64,000 nt of DNA from assembly GCA_024362935.1 (NCBI GenBank), contig JANCRA010000010.1, forward strand, positions 11,648,501 through 11,712,500, given 5' to 3'. The notes beneath the pieces are model-generated. The model ran no database searches. It had not been told where the DNA came from and saw nothing but the letters and a program-made list of their open reading frames with translations. Shown here piece by piece: positions 43,825 to 58,800 of this stretch. A program made the position numbers and the translations under genes. This stretch comes from Setophaga petechia. Taxonomy: Eukaryota > Chordata > Aves > Passeriformes > Parulidae. The number at the start of each line of letters is the position of its first letter. Positions within the stretch are counted from its first letter, which is position 1.

Positions 43825-46800
43825 CTGCCAGGGACGAGAGGACACAAAGAGAGACAAAGGGGGGACAGCTCTTAATGCTGCTGAGAAGCACAATCAGAGC
43901 AGGCTATGAGGGTCACTGAGACCTTTGTGGAGTCAGTGGGAAGAGGTGGATTTATTCCCAGCCCAGCCCTCAGAGTGGAAATGAGCTGTCCTAAGCACAT
44001 TTGCATCTCTCTTACACCTGAATGAACTCCACTGCTGCTCCAGCAGTGTATCCAGCTATGCCCCATAATTGGACAGGGTAAAACAATTGCCCTCCTAACT
44101 TCCCAGTCTCCTCCATCCCAAGGGCTAAGAGTCTGGCCACCTTCTCCACCCATCCCATGCTCACCATGTTCTTCATCTTGGGCAGGCGTCTCTGCCAGCA
44201 GTTGTAGATGAGCCCCAGGACAATGATGATGGCACAGATGGAGCCGATGATCACCAACACCACAAAGAGCTTCCCATAATCACTGCGTGTCTGGTTAGGG
44301 TGCGACTGGCAGCTCGTGGTGGTCGAGTAGTTCTGGATACCAATCTGGAAGGAAGGAAGCAGTACACTAGAAGTCCTGCAGGCAGATAGCATCCTGTTCA
44401 GACTTTCCAGGGTCCAAGTACAGGACCATGAATGTGGGCAGAGGAACTAAAACCAGGGTTGGAGACTCAGGTTGTACACAGTCTTACATTACTAGAAAGC
44501 TCATAACTATACATAACACCATTTTCCATGAAAGCTGATGCATCAGCAAATGACAATAGGCACAGTTTTATTTTGCTCACTTGCACAAGGATATCACACC
44601 TTTGTGTATAACAAGGAGGTTATCATGGGAGAAACTGTCCAAGATTGAGAGTCCCCAAGACGAACTACAGACCACTGACATGTGCTGAGGCTTTGGTAAC
44701 TGCTTGGCAGAGAATGTAACCCTAATAAATAGGTTTTCAGTAAAGCTCAGGTCCTAAGAGGGCATGGAGGTCTTTACAAGGTCTTGAAAGTGGACAGCTG
44801 CCCACTGAGCCTAAAAGCTTAGGAATAGCTGTCCTAGAAACTGGCTCCCTGTGGCTCTCAGCAAACAGCACAAGTTGATCCCAGTGACTTGGCAGATTTG
44901 AAACAGGTTGTGTATCAATTCAGTAGTAAGTGTGACAGGTGTAAGAGAATATCCTCCCTCCTCCTTGCAATCTCATGCTGGTGCAAAGGCAGCACTGCGA
45001 GCAGGGTCTCATTACTGACAGAGCCAGAGAGGCAGAGGCATGGGGCAAGGAGGCTCACATTAACACGGGGCCACAGTTGCAAAGTTAAACCTTGCATCCA
45101 CACAAATCCTTCTTTCTGGACAGTTCTAGATGCTGATACTTCAGTCACACAATTTCTACAGGGTTTGCTTTTTGCACTTTCTCTGGTGTAAGCCAATCAA
45201 TACACCACTGAGCAGTTAATTTGCTTTGTCTAACTGCACCAGTTTGTTAGGTCAGGGAAAAACCTGAGAGGAGACAGCCAGCAAGGCAGTGGCTCAATCC
45301 TGCTGCTAAAATCAGCAAAATTAATCCAGTGGTTGGCACAAAAAACTCAAGCAGAATCAGGTCCTCAGTGCCTACGTACCCTGTAGGACAAAGGGGCAAA
45401 GCCAGAGATCATGGGACTGATTTGTCCTCATCTCTGTCCTCTTCCAAGCTGCCCAGGGTTAGAAGGGAAGATGTAAGGAAGATGGCAGAGGAGTCTGGCA
45501 TCCATTGACCCAGGTCCTCTGCCTGCCCTTGTGGAGGCAGTTGTTTAAGGAGTGAAATGCAGACCCTGGAATCACAGAAGGTGTGTGAACGTGTCAAGAG
45601 AAGCCAATGTGTGTAAAACAGCTGGAGGGTGAGCAGGGCCAAATGTGGGGGTCTGCAGCACCCACACTGCTTTGGACAAAAGGAAGGGGTGACACTGAGA
45701 ATCCCAACAAAATGAATGTGTGAAAAGCAGTCTCACAAGCAAGCCAGAAAAGCAGGGAGGGAATAGAATAACCCATAGTTACTCTCTTAAAAGGAGCAGA
45801 AGTTTGATGGCCTGGCTACTACCAGTGAGGAGAGAAGGGAGTTTGCCAAGCATCTGACTCATCTGTTTGCCTGCTCTGGGTTCAGCACTTGGTTAGACTG
45901 AGATATGCTCCCAGTTTTCAAGTTGCTTATTTTAATTGTATAACTGGCCTTAACAAACGGACGCAGGCAGACAGGCTCTTACCTCAGCTAAGCTCCTCTT
46001 AACATCCCCCAGTGCCATGAGAACATCTTTTGTAGGGATAACGCCTGTAAAGAAGAGGAAGAGATCAGGGCTGCTCTCAGCTCAGGTTACTCAGTCAGAT
46101 GTATTCATCAGTATAAAATCCCCAACAGGATGGAGGCAGGGAAACACACATTTTTGTTCATTGGCGTTTTGTGTCAGGAGGCTGAAAGTACACAGGATCA
46201 CAGACAAGGGTACCTCCAAATACTCTTTAAAGGAGTAAAAAAAATCCAGGGATGAACTGATACCAGAGCAACCTAGGTACCCTCCTCACCACCACAGAAG
46301 CTCTCAGGATCCATGTCTGCTCTGGGAGCAAGCAGCAGCACTCAAAAAGTCATGGAGACAGGTTCACAAAGGTCATAGAGGCCATAATGTCAACATTAGA
46401 AACCTGTCAGTAAGCGGGCAGGAAAAGGACCTCTGTACCAAAATGGGAATAAAGACATGGTAAAATGTTGCAGTCCAGCCCACATTCACTGTCAGCTTTT
46501 GTTTCATTGTGGATGAAGGAGGGCACTGTGAGGACCATCCTAGTTCAGACAGGACTTCAGAATTGATAGGTTGAGAAGTGAACCAAGAGCAGGCTGTCAT
46601 ATCCTACCATGATGGGGAGTACATAAGGAGAAAGCTGACAGATGCTCAGGGAAAGGCAATCCAGGGAGGCAGCAAAGCTGAAGGCAATGTGTAGAAGTGC
46701 AAAGTGCAGTGCTTTATGCAAGCAGTGAGGGACAACCCAGAAAGCAGATGTGAAGAAAGATGTCCTCAGTCCCTCTCCATCCCTCAAGTCCAGTGAACAC

Positions 46801-49800
46801 TGAGAACTGGTGGGATTGCAATGGATTGGAAAGAAAAAGCTCCTCACAACATGGCTGTGTACTTCCATTTAAATACACTCCCCATCACAGGAAGGCTCTT
46901 TCTGCCAGCACTTACCCTGTTCCCCTGCCAGCGTCATTAGCAAGTGCTTGTCATTCTCATTGGGTTTGCTCAGAGAGATGAGCCAGCGGTCCTGCAGCCC
47001 CTCTGCCTGCCTGGAGAAGGCATCCTCCACCAGTGCCAACAGCTGGGGACCCCTCTCCAATCGAAATTCCTCCTGCCATAGGAAAGGAACCTTGGTGAGT
47101 GCTTGGTACGGACAAGGCAGCTGTAGCACTGTAGGGCTGGCACAGCTGAGAGCTCACATGTGCCCAAAAGCCAGCAGTGATAAACCTGGTGCAACACTCT
47201 GCTGCACGGTGCCCCAGGCTGGAGCCACAAACACCTCCTGATGCACCAACCTTCCTCCTCAGCTCCTGTGGCTGCCAAATGCCCCACACCAAGCTCTCCT
47301 GGCACACAGGGATCCTGAAGCAACATGATGGTGTGAGAAGGAAGCAGCCAGGCTCCTGCCCACAGCCAGCGCTGGGTCAGGGGGTGCCGCTCAGCCTGAC
47401 GTGCTCCAGCCATCCCTCAGCAGGCGCCTTTGCTGCTTTCTCACTCCTGTGTTTCTATTCTCATCTCCAGTTGCCATGCCAACCTGAAGGCCACACAGAT
47501 GATTAATAAAATGGAGAGTTCTTGTTGCCATGGCAATTTGAAGCACTCAGGGCAGGCACAGGCCTGTGCCAAAAATGGCCTAATTGGAGAAGACATCGAT
47601 GACTGGAGCCTGAATCACAAGAGCCTGGCACTGCTTCCTCTCATGAAATTATGGGTTTTGGTATGGGGAGGCAGGAGGAGCTGCATGAGGAAGCAGCACT
47701 GTAATGCAGCACCACAATGCTCAGCTGCAGCTCCAGCTCATGGTCCCACTGCCAGTCTGAGGCTCTCTTTTGGGGGATGCAGAGGAAAGGGGAGAAGCTG
47801 AGCCAGGAGCAGGAGGAGACAGAAGTGAGATGATTCTGGTGATGGGGAAAGCAGAGGTTGCACAGAAATGATCAATTCTCCATGGTGGAGAGGAGGGAGC
47901 ACTGAAGGAACCTGAATGCACCTGTGCCAAGGTGAAGGTCACCTCCCAGTGCATAGCCAGGTACCACTGCTGGGTCAGATACTTCAGTCCTCACTTGGGC
48001 AAACTTTCCAGGTAGGTTGAATGCCTGGAGCCCAGTGGGAAGACAAACAGGCTTCCAGCTTAATCCAGAAATACAGACATGATCCCTGCAGCAGGTAAAA
48101 GCCTGGTGCCATGGAGTGAATTGAAGCTCAAAGCACAACCTTCTGGAAGGAGCTAAGCACCCTCCTTGTCCCTCAGCTTTTCAGTGGGACTCAATACACA
48201 CTAGATCATGGCACCAAAACATTGAAATACGTAAGGAGTACCCACTCACACTAATTTAAACTACAGCACTTGCAACACAGATTCTCCCTCAAAACCTCTG
48301 AAACCCAAACACCACAGAGTTCTGATACAGGCAGGAAAAAACAAAAGGGACAGGCAGACAGTAAGTGAGGTGCACAAACTGAGCAAATTACCAAGGGTAG
48401 GAAACAAACTGTATCAACATCAGTGGAAAGATGAAGAGCTTGATTCCAGCTTCACTCATGCAAAGTGGTAATGGGAGGCAGGGAATGATGAGATGCTCAT
48501 GTTAAATATGTATGTCGACAAATGTCCCTTTGAATAAGGGGTAGTACAGCACAAATCATTCACTGGGAAATATGTTTTGAAACATGAAATCAAGTAGAAA
48601 AACAGTTCAGTCCTGCCTATCCCAGGGCACCATCTTCCTCCAGCAAGGCAGAACTGAGGATTCAACAGCAAAGACATAATTTGATCAAGAGACATCTGCA
48701 CATCTGCTTTTCAGTTCTTCCCCTTACAGAGGTTTAAACAACACAAGTGACCACAGAAAGGAACTTACTATGTATTACAAAATTAATTAGCATTTGAAGT
48801 CCACAGAGATGGGAGAGAGAGTAGAGTGATGGGGACATGAAGGAAACAGGGCAGAAGGACTCTGGTTTTCAAGGACTCCTTTTCTGCATTACAATTGTGA
48901 ACTGTAACAGAGATACTCAAGCCCTCCACACTGGTTTACCTAAATTAGGAGGAGAAAGACTGACTTTTCATCTATTCTTAGAGCATTTTGCATGCCTTAC
49001 TGTGTATAGGAATTTCCCCATTTTTCCTGTCCCCAAAAAGGTCACCTTTAAAAAAAGCAAAACAAAGCAACCAAGAACTCACCAGTAGTGGGAAGAGGTC
49101 AGTGCCAGAGAGCAACCCTGCAGAAACAGAACCAGCTGGCTCTGCCCACAGCAGAAGCCCCACAAAGCAGGAGTGCAGATGCATGAGGCCAGAACACAAT
49201 TCCTCAATGAAACATTTTAGTCTCAGGTTGTCAGGCTTATAATAATTTCTTAGAATTATGAAAGGCACCTTGACCTCAGGCCTTTCACAACTGGTTTTTA
49301 AGTGCCTGATAAAAGGCCCAGCAGAATTGAACAAGCCCTTTTATCAGGGATCCACAACAGATTCTGGGGTCATGAATTAACTGCAGCTTTATGAGGATGG
49401 ATGGACAGGCATTGGATTAGCAGAGCATGGCTGGTTAACAGACACAGCTAACACACAAGATAATAGGGTTGGGAGAAGAGACCCTTAAGGAAGATTTAGT
49501 GTTAACTGCTTGATACTTATCCATGCACAGTCCAAATGGAAGTCCCTATTCCTCTGAGCCATCAGAGGATTGTTACTATATGCTGGAAGGAATGGAAGGA
49601 AAAGGAAGAGAAGGAAGGAGAACTGCATTCAGTCCTGTAAGAGGTGCAATGTTAAAAGGTCTCATGACAATCCAGGTACTGACTGGCACAGACTAGCAGG
49701 CAGAAGTTAGTAAAAAATCCAATATGGAACTGACATGTGCTAGACTTGTATCAAAATCATCTCCCTCCACCCACTCTTTTTCCCTTTTGGAGAACAGAAA

Positions 49801-52800
49801 TATTTCTGTCCTCCCCTTCTCTTCACAGCCTCTATATGTTGAGATTTTGTGCTTTTAAAATGTTTTGTGGTGAAAGCAGACAGGAGGAGCTGTGCCTGCC
49901 TTCACTTTCCCAAACACCATTGCCCCTGTGCCATGAAATCTCTCTGGACTGACTTACACAGTCAATGTTATCCGACATATTCAGGATGATATAGTTCTTT
50001 CCTGCAAGGTTGCTCCAGTCTTTACAGATCACCTGGAGAGACAAGACAAAGACAGCTGGGTTCAGGTGTGAATGTAACTCTGCTGCTGAAAGCACAGGGT
50101 ACACAAGGGACAGGAGCAGAGCACTGTGCCATACTCCCAGAAGCACTTCTCAAAGGATGTGACTGTCCTTTAACTCCCTGTTCTAAGGAGCAATCACCAT
50201 TTCAGTGCTAACACAGAGCAGGGACAAAGCTGCTCTGCCAGCTTGCCACAGCTCAGCTTGACCTTCCACTTCTGTCTACACCCAAGGAGGACACAGTTTC
50301 TCAGTGGAAAACTCTCTAGCCTGCAGCCTTATCAGGACTTAACACAAAACCTAACCGGGAGCCTCTGTGGTCCTTAAACAAACTGGTGAGAGAGGGCAGC
50401 ACTTTGCAAGCAGGATAGAATGCACAGAGGGACTAAGTCACTTGTTCAGGCTCCTGAGTACCATGGGGCAAAAAGCAAAATTAAAAGTTTTGCTTGGTAC
50501 TTTCTCACCAGTCAGCTCCTGCTACACATTTTCTCTTAACCAGCTGCCAGTTTGCAGGATTCAGGAACTGCAGTTCACCCCTCCTCTCCCACATCCTCAC
50601 ATATAACTGTACTCTGCTCCACCCGCTCTGCATCTGGTCCCTGCAGGCAGCAGCAGCAAAAACAGCACTTTCTTCTCACTGCCCTTCCAGAAGTCCTCGG
50701 GGACATGTTTGTCCTGACACTTCCAATAATGCAGGCTGAGGAAACAAGGAGCTTTCTCTGCTGTGCATGCCCCAAAAGAAAGGTGTTCAGCTTCTGTTTA
50801 TCAGAAGCAGGATTTTGTGCAGCTAGGAAGATGTGAGGGGCCAGGGATGATGGATACCCTTAAGAACTGCTGTGAATAACTCCCTGAAAATTCAGCTTCG
50901 ACTGGGTGAACAGAAAAACATACTTCTAGCAGTCAGACTTAGGGATGGGCTTAAACACTCCCCAGGAGTGAAGCAGCCACATATCCCCACTGCAACCTCC
51001 CAGCCCAGCCCCTGCTCCCAGTGCAACCTGAGCAGAGTCCCAGGGCAGCTCTGTTGGCAGCATGGCCATGCGGGCGTCCCCAGCCTGGGGTGACGAGCTC
51101 CTCTCTGCTGCCGCAGTCTCAGTGGCTGACTCGGTGTCATTCCAAAGGGGATCCAGCTCAGGCTCATCAGCTCTGTCCCACTGAGACACAGAAGAGGGCT
51201 GCTGCTCACTACCAGGAGGAGTCTGGGTGCCTGGGGAGCTGCTTGCAGGAGAGGCTGTCCCCACAGGCGTTTCCACTGTGTGCTCCATTTCGGTCAGCAT
51301 CGTGGGCTCCAGCATCTCCCACCCCACTGTGGGCTCTGACACCTCATCCCTGGCTGAATGCTCTTCCCCACCAGCCTCCACTGCGGTCTCTGCAGGCTCT
51401 GCTCCTGTTGTAGCCACAGTCAGCTCTGAATCTGCTCCCCCAACAGCCCAAGTGTCTCCAGTTGTCACCTCAAGGAGTTCTTCTGAATCAATGGGAGATC
51501 TTGCAGCAACTGTGGTAGAAAAAGTAGAGGGCACAGGTAGGAGACCTGGTCCCATGCTGCTCCCAAGGTCTAAGCCTGGAGAAACAGAGTCCTCTTCTTG
51601 ACCTCCTATGGCTGCCTCAGTCACAACACCTGGCCTGGAAGAGGCTGTGGAAAACAGAAGGGAGAAGGAGTCCTCTTGGTCCACTGGTTCAGAAGACGTA
51701 ACCTCTGGTCCAGAGGTCTGGAGGCTCTCCATTCCTCCTCTTGAGTGGTCTATAGGGAGCAGCCCCTCCTCTTCCTCTAGTGTGGAGAAAGGAGTGTGTA
51801 AGTCAGGCTCCACAAATTCTGCTGGTGGCTGGACAGTGGCCATTTCCCAGTTGTCTACTTGTGTCCCATTTCGTTTCGGCAGTGCCTTCTGAGATGAAGC
51901 AGGAAAGGTATAATCTAAAAAGAGATCCGAAAGACTTCATGTTACATCTGAACTAAGAACTCTGAGAGGCAGAGAATATCCCATTATGTGTCCAGCCATG
52001 GTGGGAGTCAAATGGCAGAGACCCTCCAAGGGCAGGTAGCCTGCCACAGCAAAGAACCATCCCATCTAATATTTGCACTTCTCCATCTACCCATCCCATC
52101 CCAGTAAACCCATATTCCCAAGGGATAATTTCCATCTTTGTTCTCTCCATATCTGTCTGTCCATAGGCACTTTCACAGACAATAAGTAAAAGCTTTGACA
52201 CCTGGCATCTTTAAGTTGAGGTTATGAGTGTTAGGAATCAGCTAGAAGCCAGAGATTCATTTCAGATGGGACTGAGAAAGATATGGGGTGGTAGCAGCAG
52301 TCAGCCACAAGCTAAATGGGAAATGCTACAGGAGAGAAACTAAAACACCAGAAACCCAAATCCTCCTTCCTGGCACAGATAAATAATGCCACCAAACCCT
52401 GAATCGACCTGGGCATATTTGAAATGCAGAATTTTAGTTTGTACAGCACTTCAGAGCAGAATAGTCATCCCACAAACATCTGAATTAGTTTTGCTTTGCT
52501 ACAGCAGCTGAATTTAACTCCCCTCCCTCCAACTACAGCCCCTGTTATTCTGTGGCTCTGATCACGAATGGAAGTGTTGTTGCTAGACAAACACAGATGC
52601 TGAAAGAGATGCAGCTCACAAGTATAAGGTCAGAGCAAGCTGGGGTTTCTTCTGGAAGCTAACAAGGAGCTGGGGACCCAGGAAAAGGAACTTTTCTGTA
52701 AGATCAGATATGTTTAGCTCAGAGTGGCAGGCACAAATCCAGAAAGCATAAATCAACCTTGATCTTCCTTGAGAAACTGCTCATACCCACGGAGTTCTGT

Positions 52801-55800
52801 TTCAGGAGTCTGCATCCCAATTAACTCCCTTTCTCCCCAAGCCAAGCACAGCACATTCTCACTGAGGAGGGAAGGAAGACGATCCCTTCACAGCCAGAAA
52901 TCAACCCCCTGCTCTGTCTATGGTTATTAAGTAAATGACTGTCTGAAATTCCCAAGGCTCCCGTCTCCTCTCCTGCCTGCCAAAGCAGATGCTCCACTGA
53001 GCACAGTGGGCAGCAGCTGTCTGAATGCCTTACAGAGATCTGCACAAAAAAACTCCACATATCCCTCGCTCACTGCTGCCAGAGTGGGTGCAAGCTCGCA
53101 GGCAGAGAGGCCATGTCAGCATACACACCCACTGCCCTGGGTATTCCCTGGCAACCAGGACGGCCCTGCTACTCCTGCCCAACCCTCCTCAGCAGAAACC
53201 ACACTGGTCCATCCACCCCAAGCAGGAGGTGTAAAGATCCTCCTGTTCAGCTGGCCAGTGGCCTTCCCAACCCACAGCTCATTCCCTTTAAGGTGTCAGC
53301 AGCTCCTCCCAGATGTTGCCCAAAGATGAGTGTTACCCAGCTGCTGACCTTCAGAGCCGTGGTGTGGAGACTGGCTCCCAGTTCTGTCTGCAAAGAGGCC
53401 ACTGGGATTCACTGCCCAGGACAGAAGTCCTGTTGCTTTGCTGCTGTGTCTCACCAGAGAGCACCCCCCAATTGACACCCCACCCAAAGACCCTGAGGAT
53501 TAAAAGACTTTTGCTTCCCAACAGCCAGCTGCTGATGCTTCCTCATAGGCCAAGGAGGCTGGCAAGAGCAATCAGCAGCAACATAGACCAAAAAAAACCC
53601 CATCTCTCCTCCACTGCCTGGCACTGGTCTTACCAAAGGCCTTCCCAACAGGTAACATCCCAGTGTCTGCAGACATGGTCACTGCCTTGCTGGATGGATG
53701 GCAGGAACAGCCACAGGCCATGGGATTGAGGTGGTTTGGGTGGGACTGTCTTCAGACAGACAGTAAAGCTCCCAGGGCTCTGCTGCTCCTGCTGCTGCAG
53801 GGATAACTCAGGGTTTGCACCAAGAGCCCACTGTGCCCTGACATGCTGTGGCTGAAAAGTGAGGGGTTTGCCCTTTAAAACAAGGCCCTGTCAGATATGA
53901 TGTTGTTTTCAAGGATCAGTGATCCAATCTGCCATCTCCTTTGCCTAAAGACATTCTAAGATACTCTCAAGTCCTTTACACCTTCCTCTCTTCCGTGCTC
54001 TTCTTTCCACATGGAGCAGAGCACGAACTGGCAGGCAGATGGGCACAGCAAAAAAACAAACCACAAAAAAGCAGCGTGAGGTTCGTCCCACAGGACCAGA
54101 AATGCTCCCAGCCTGTCAGCTCTCCTTTGAAGTCACACACTCAACCTTTCCTTTGAGTGCTCTGCCACAGATTCACTGGTTCCCGTGGGGGAAAGCCCCA
54201 CATGGTGCAGCCGTGCTGCCTTTCCACCAACAACATCTAAAGATCTCAGAGGAACTGCTGCCTCTGCCATCTCTTCTGGGCAAAGAAAGTTTAGGACCCA
54301 TCCCACTCTCTCCCAGCAGACGCTATCTTACAAGGCAGCCAAAGATTGAAACCTGAGCTGCTTCTCTAGGCCAACAAATCAACAGGGTGGAAGCAGACAC
54401 AGGAATCCTCACACTTGCTACTAACTGGGTTAACATTCTTAGTTGTCATCAGTTTCCCTACTACCCTGCATGTTAAGCTGGGAACATCCTTCTGTCTGCT
54501 TCTTAAGATCCCACTGATTAGAAACTCAACTCCTCTCAAATCCTGAGAGGGCTATTTCTCAGATTCAAGTAGGGAACAGTGAAACTTGAGGCACAGGGGT
54601 GCTCCTTAAAACAAGAATCTCTCCATATAACCCCATTACCAAAGGGGTTCAATCCTTTTCCAGGTTCAGGAAGGATCACAGAATCATCAAGGTTGGAAGA
54701 GACCTTCAAGATCTAGTCCAACCATCAACCCAGTAGCACTATTATCATCCCTAAACCATATCCCCAAGTGCCACATCCAGATGCCAACTATGATGAGTCA
54801 ATCCTTCCTTCCAGACTCTTTAGCTAGACAGTTCCTGTCTGGAATCAGCTCCTCCTGTCTCACTAACAAGGGCATCTGCCAACTTCTCAAGATCATATTT
54901 AAGGCACTTTAAGGCACTCATATTTCTTTTCGTTTACACCCCTGTTCTTTGATTTGAAGGAAGTTTTGCACCCTGTCCATCTCCCTGGTATGATATCAGC
55001 CCCTAAGCTGGTCCCAGCATATTCTTCCCAAGCCTCCATCTATACCAGCTGGCCTGTCACTCATCTGTGCAATGCAAAGCTTGCCCATTTGAAGAGTCTT
55101 CTCAGCATTTCCCTTGATTCCTCTTCCCTCCAACCCTCAGGGAACTCAAAGGGCATCCTATCATCTCTTCCAGCATTCACATAGCAGCTCCCCTTCAGCA
55201 AGTGGTTTGCAATCCCCTTGGCCCAGCTGGCTGTCCTCTGCCTTCAGCAGACCCAGTACACCTGGTTCCCATGCTCTGGGCACATGGCAGTGCACCCCCA
55301 GCCCTTCCCACCCACCAGTGCCAGTGCCACCCACTTCCCTTCTCACCACTTTTGTGGGGAGAAACAGCAACCATGGAACAGAGAGGCAGAGAGACACAGC
55401 AGCCTGTGCTCCTGCGGCAGGAATGGGACAAGTCCTCTGCTAAAAAAGAGGTGTTATGGAGCTGGCTGCAATGCCAGGTTTGCCTGGCTCGTTTATCAGC
55501 TCATCTAATTTCAGGGAGGAAGCAGAGCTCTGCCAAGCCCCAGGATGCCCAAGGAGAGAGGAGGTAGTAACTGCACAGATCATCAGCTCCTTCCCTGACA
55601 GGGTCTGCTGTCTCCCACCAAGATCAGCAGTAGGCTGGAGCACAAGAGGAGCTTGTGGCCACACACAGACATGGCATGTGCCCCTTTCCCATGACAAACA
55701 AGAGCAGCCAGGCCACAATACAGCCAGCCTGATCACAGAGGGGACAGCTCAGGAGAACCAACCACTGGAGTGATGAAACTGTCCCAGCACCTCTGGCAAA

Positions 55801-58800
55801 CAGTGTAGCAGGGATGGACCAGAGGAGTGTAGCAGGCAGACTCAGCTCTACATCATGTACCCTCCCAGAGCTTCTCAGCCACATCATCCTCCTGGGAGTC
55901 TGGCTCACTGATATGAAATTACACACCTCTGTCTCACCTCTTTACCACCACATCCTTAGCTTCACCCCTTAATGGCTTCAATCAATGGTGATATTATGCA
56001 TATTGCAGCATCCAGCTGCCCCCCAAAATCACCCAGTTCTTTCCTTCCAAGCTGTCTCACAAAATCCCTCAGGCAGTATTTTTTAAATAAACCATCTTTC
56101 ACAGCCTTTCCAAGTCTTGCCCTTTGCATCTCCAAGCAGACGCAGGTCTGGGTCACACAGATCCATTTTCTTTGCCTGGGGAGATGATTTTCCCTGGGAG
56201 AGGTGAACATGAGTTTCAAACCCCTGCAGAAGCCACCATTCAGGCAATGTCCTGCTTTCTCCAAAATCAATATCAAAACTTCCCTGACACCAGATGGACC
56301 AAGAAATGGCACTGTGTCAAAGCACAATTCCCCAGCCAGACATTTAATTCATTACATTTCTGCTTCTCTGTCATTCAGAAGAGCTGCTCTCAGTTACTGC
56401 CCTACAAGGTTCCCTGTATTTGCTATTAACTGTTTAAAGCAACTGTGACAACTCAGGAAGAGGGTGATCCTCATTTTTTTAGTACACATAGCCTGACCAT
56501 AAGGTGTTTATTGGATTAAACTGGGAGATCATGTTAACCAGTGATTGAATTACTGATAACTAGAAGGTACTGTAATAACGACAAGACCATCCCTGGGTTC
56601 CAATCACAACACATAGCATCATTCACACTAAAACATCTGCCAACTTTGAGAATCACAAGGTGCACTCCACTGAAAATGCAGCCAGGTCTGAAACTGTATC
56701 TGCTCTCTTTTTTTGCAGTACAGAACAATAAGGCTTACTGCAAAAAAGTCATACTCCAGCTGATTAAAACCACAGGGGGATTTCAAAGAGGCAAAATACA
56801 ATTACTGGTGCTGGAATTAAGCCAGTTGGGGCTAATATACTAATCTTCCAGAAGTACTAGGAGAGGTTATTATCTGAGACTCTGAGACAAGTCCACACAC
56901 AAAAGAGATCACAGTCAAAAGAGAGACCCAAAGTAACAAAGTGATTAGGTCACATTATGGTTGAATTTGCTTGAGGTACAGACTGGGCACCAAGGACTAC
57001 TGTTCCCAAATAGCCCCATACCTTATTCCAGCTCAGCACAGAGACTGCAATAAAGGCAGAATAAGCCATCCTCACCCAAACATAGCCAGTCAGGGAACAC
57101 CCTGCCCTGAAACTCTCTGTCACAGGTCAGCCTTTGGCAGCAATGTCGTCACAGAGCTGGCTTGTCCCAAGATAGATCACCCCTGTCCCTGTACACTAAA
57201 CCAGGGCATAAACAAGAGGCATCCCAGGAACTGAGCTAGGGCAGGAGGCTGCTCAGCACTAAGCTGCTTATGGAGACAGTCTTTACCAGGTGCTTCATTT
57301 CGTTAATGATTGGCTTGAAGATGGTATTAAGAACTGCAGATCTGCTGTCAGTCTGGATGAAGAGGCAGTAGATTTCAGTTAGGCTGAGAGATACCAGGAT
57401 CTCTCTTGCCAGAGGCAAGTAATTCATCATGGAAAGAAGTGAATCTCACTGTCAGAGAAGATGGAAGGTATTTTATTCCATTATCTGGTCAGAAAACTTA
57501 CTTTTTCTTGAATATAGTCTTTCTAACAGTCTGTCCCACTATCCCTCGTCCTAACTCCCCTGGGAATCCCTTCTGCTAATTACTATGAATAATTAAAAGA
57601 TTACAATTTCCTCCCCCGTCCCACAAAGCACCACATGCTGTCCTAGGAAATCACCAATCTAAAAAACTAGATTGGATAGCTCCCAGTACAGTCATCCCTT
57701 GGTCTTCAACCACCTTGGAGCTAGAAGAGCAGTCCCTGGCTGTAATGAAGTGAGCTTCATGCCAGCCCACTGTTAACACTGGGAAATGGGATGATGCACT
57801 CCAATCCTTGAGCACTCAGCTGTTGGGCAGGGCAGGAGAGGGACTAAGTGCCCTCAAGCACGAGGCATTCACAAGTCTTGTGTCCATTTTCAGGAATCCA
57901 CACTTCCCAGCAATTAATGATTAGGCTGCCTCACACTCGAGCCTTCACTGGAGAGAGGAACACGTGGAGCAGTGCATCCTGACCGAGCCAGAGGAGAACA
58001 CTGAGAGCTGCAAACAGGGAGAACTCCAGGGTGGATACAGCACCATGTAACCCCTTCACCAACCCTACTGACTCCCATCTTCTAGCCCTAAAGCTGGATG
58101 TTTTACCTGCTGCCAAGGGCATCTGTGTAACAGCAGGAAACACAGGAGACTGGAAGCCTCCAGGCAAAACAAGACGGAGAAATGGGAAGAAAGGAAAGGA
58201 GGAGAGGAAGGGCCAGATGCAAGACCCTGCAGGTCCACTGAGGTAATCTGTGGCTCAGGCCAATTTCCTACCAATGGTGAAGCAAAGCAGCCAAACCCAA
58301 ACTACAAGCAGAAGCTTCTTGGCTCCCTAGAAGCCTGAAGGAATGCAGAAGTAACAGGTTCATAACTCCACTGAGTTGCTTTTTATCTGCAGTACAAATC
58401 ACACAGTGCTTCTTTCCACAGGGATATAGCATCCACATTCCCACCAGACCCCTAATCCATCTCCTCCATGTGTGGCTCCACTGGGTAGCAGCTGTGCATG
58501 GGGTGACACACATGCAAGTGCACACTTCTGTGCACCCTCAGACAGAATGAGACAAATGTCAGGGCCCTTCCAAAGGTTAGTGCTCTCTGATGTCAATATA
58601 GAATCACTCTTCTGTAACATAAATCAGCAAAAGCACATTATTCAGGAGAACCAGAGCCCTAGTCTGAGCTGCGCTCTTCCACTGGGAGTTTGTTCTCACT
58701 TTCTAATGGACTAACAGGTGGCCCTAGAAATGTTTTCTATAAATATTTTTAAAGGATGTTTTTTGTGCACTTAACAAAAAAAAAAAAAAAGCAGCAGCTG

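Noticed and set aside
53313..53729. A 138-codon plus-strand ORF in PODXL2 intron 2
   Set aside because: No domain, no splice evidence, and competing frames of similar length overlap it on both strands.
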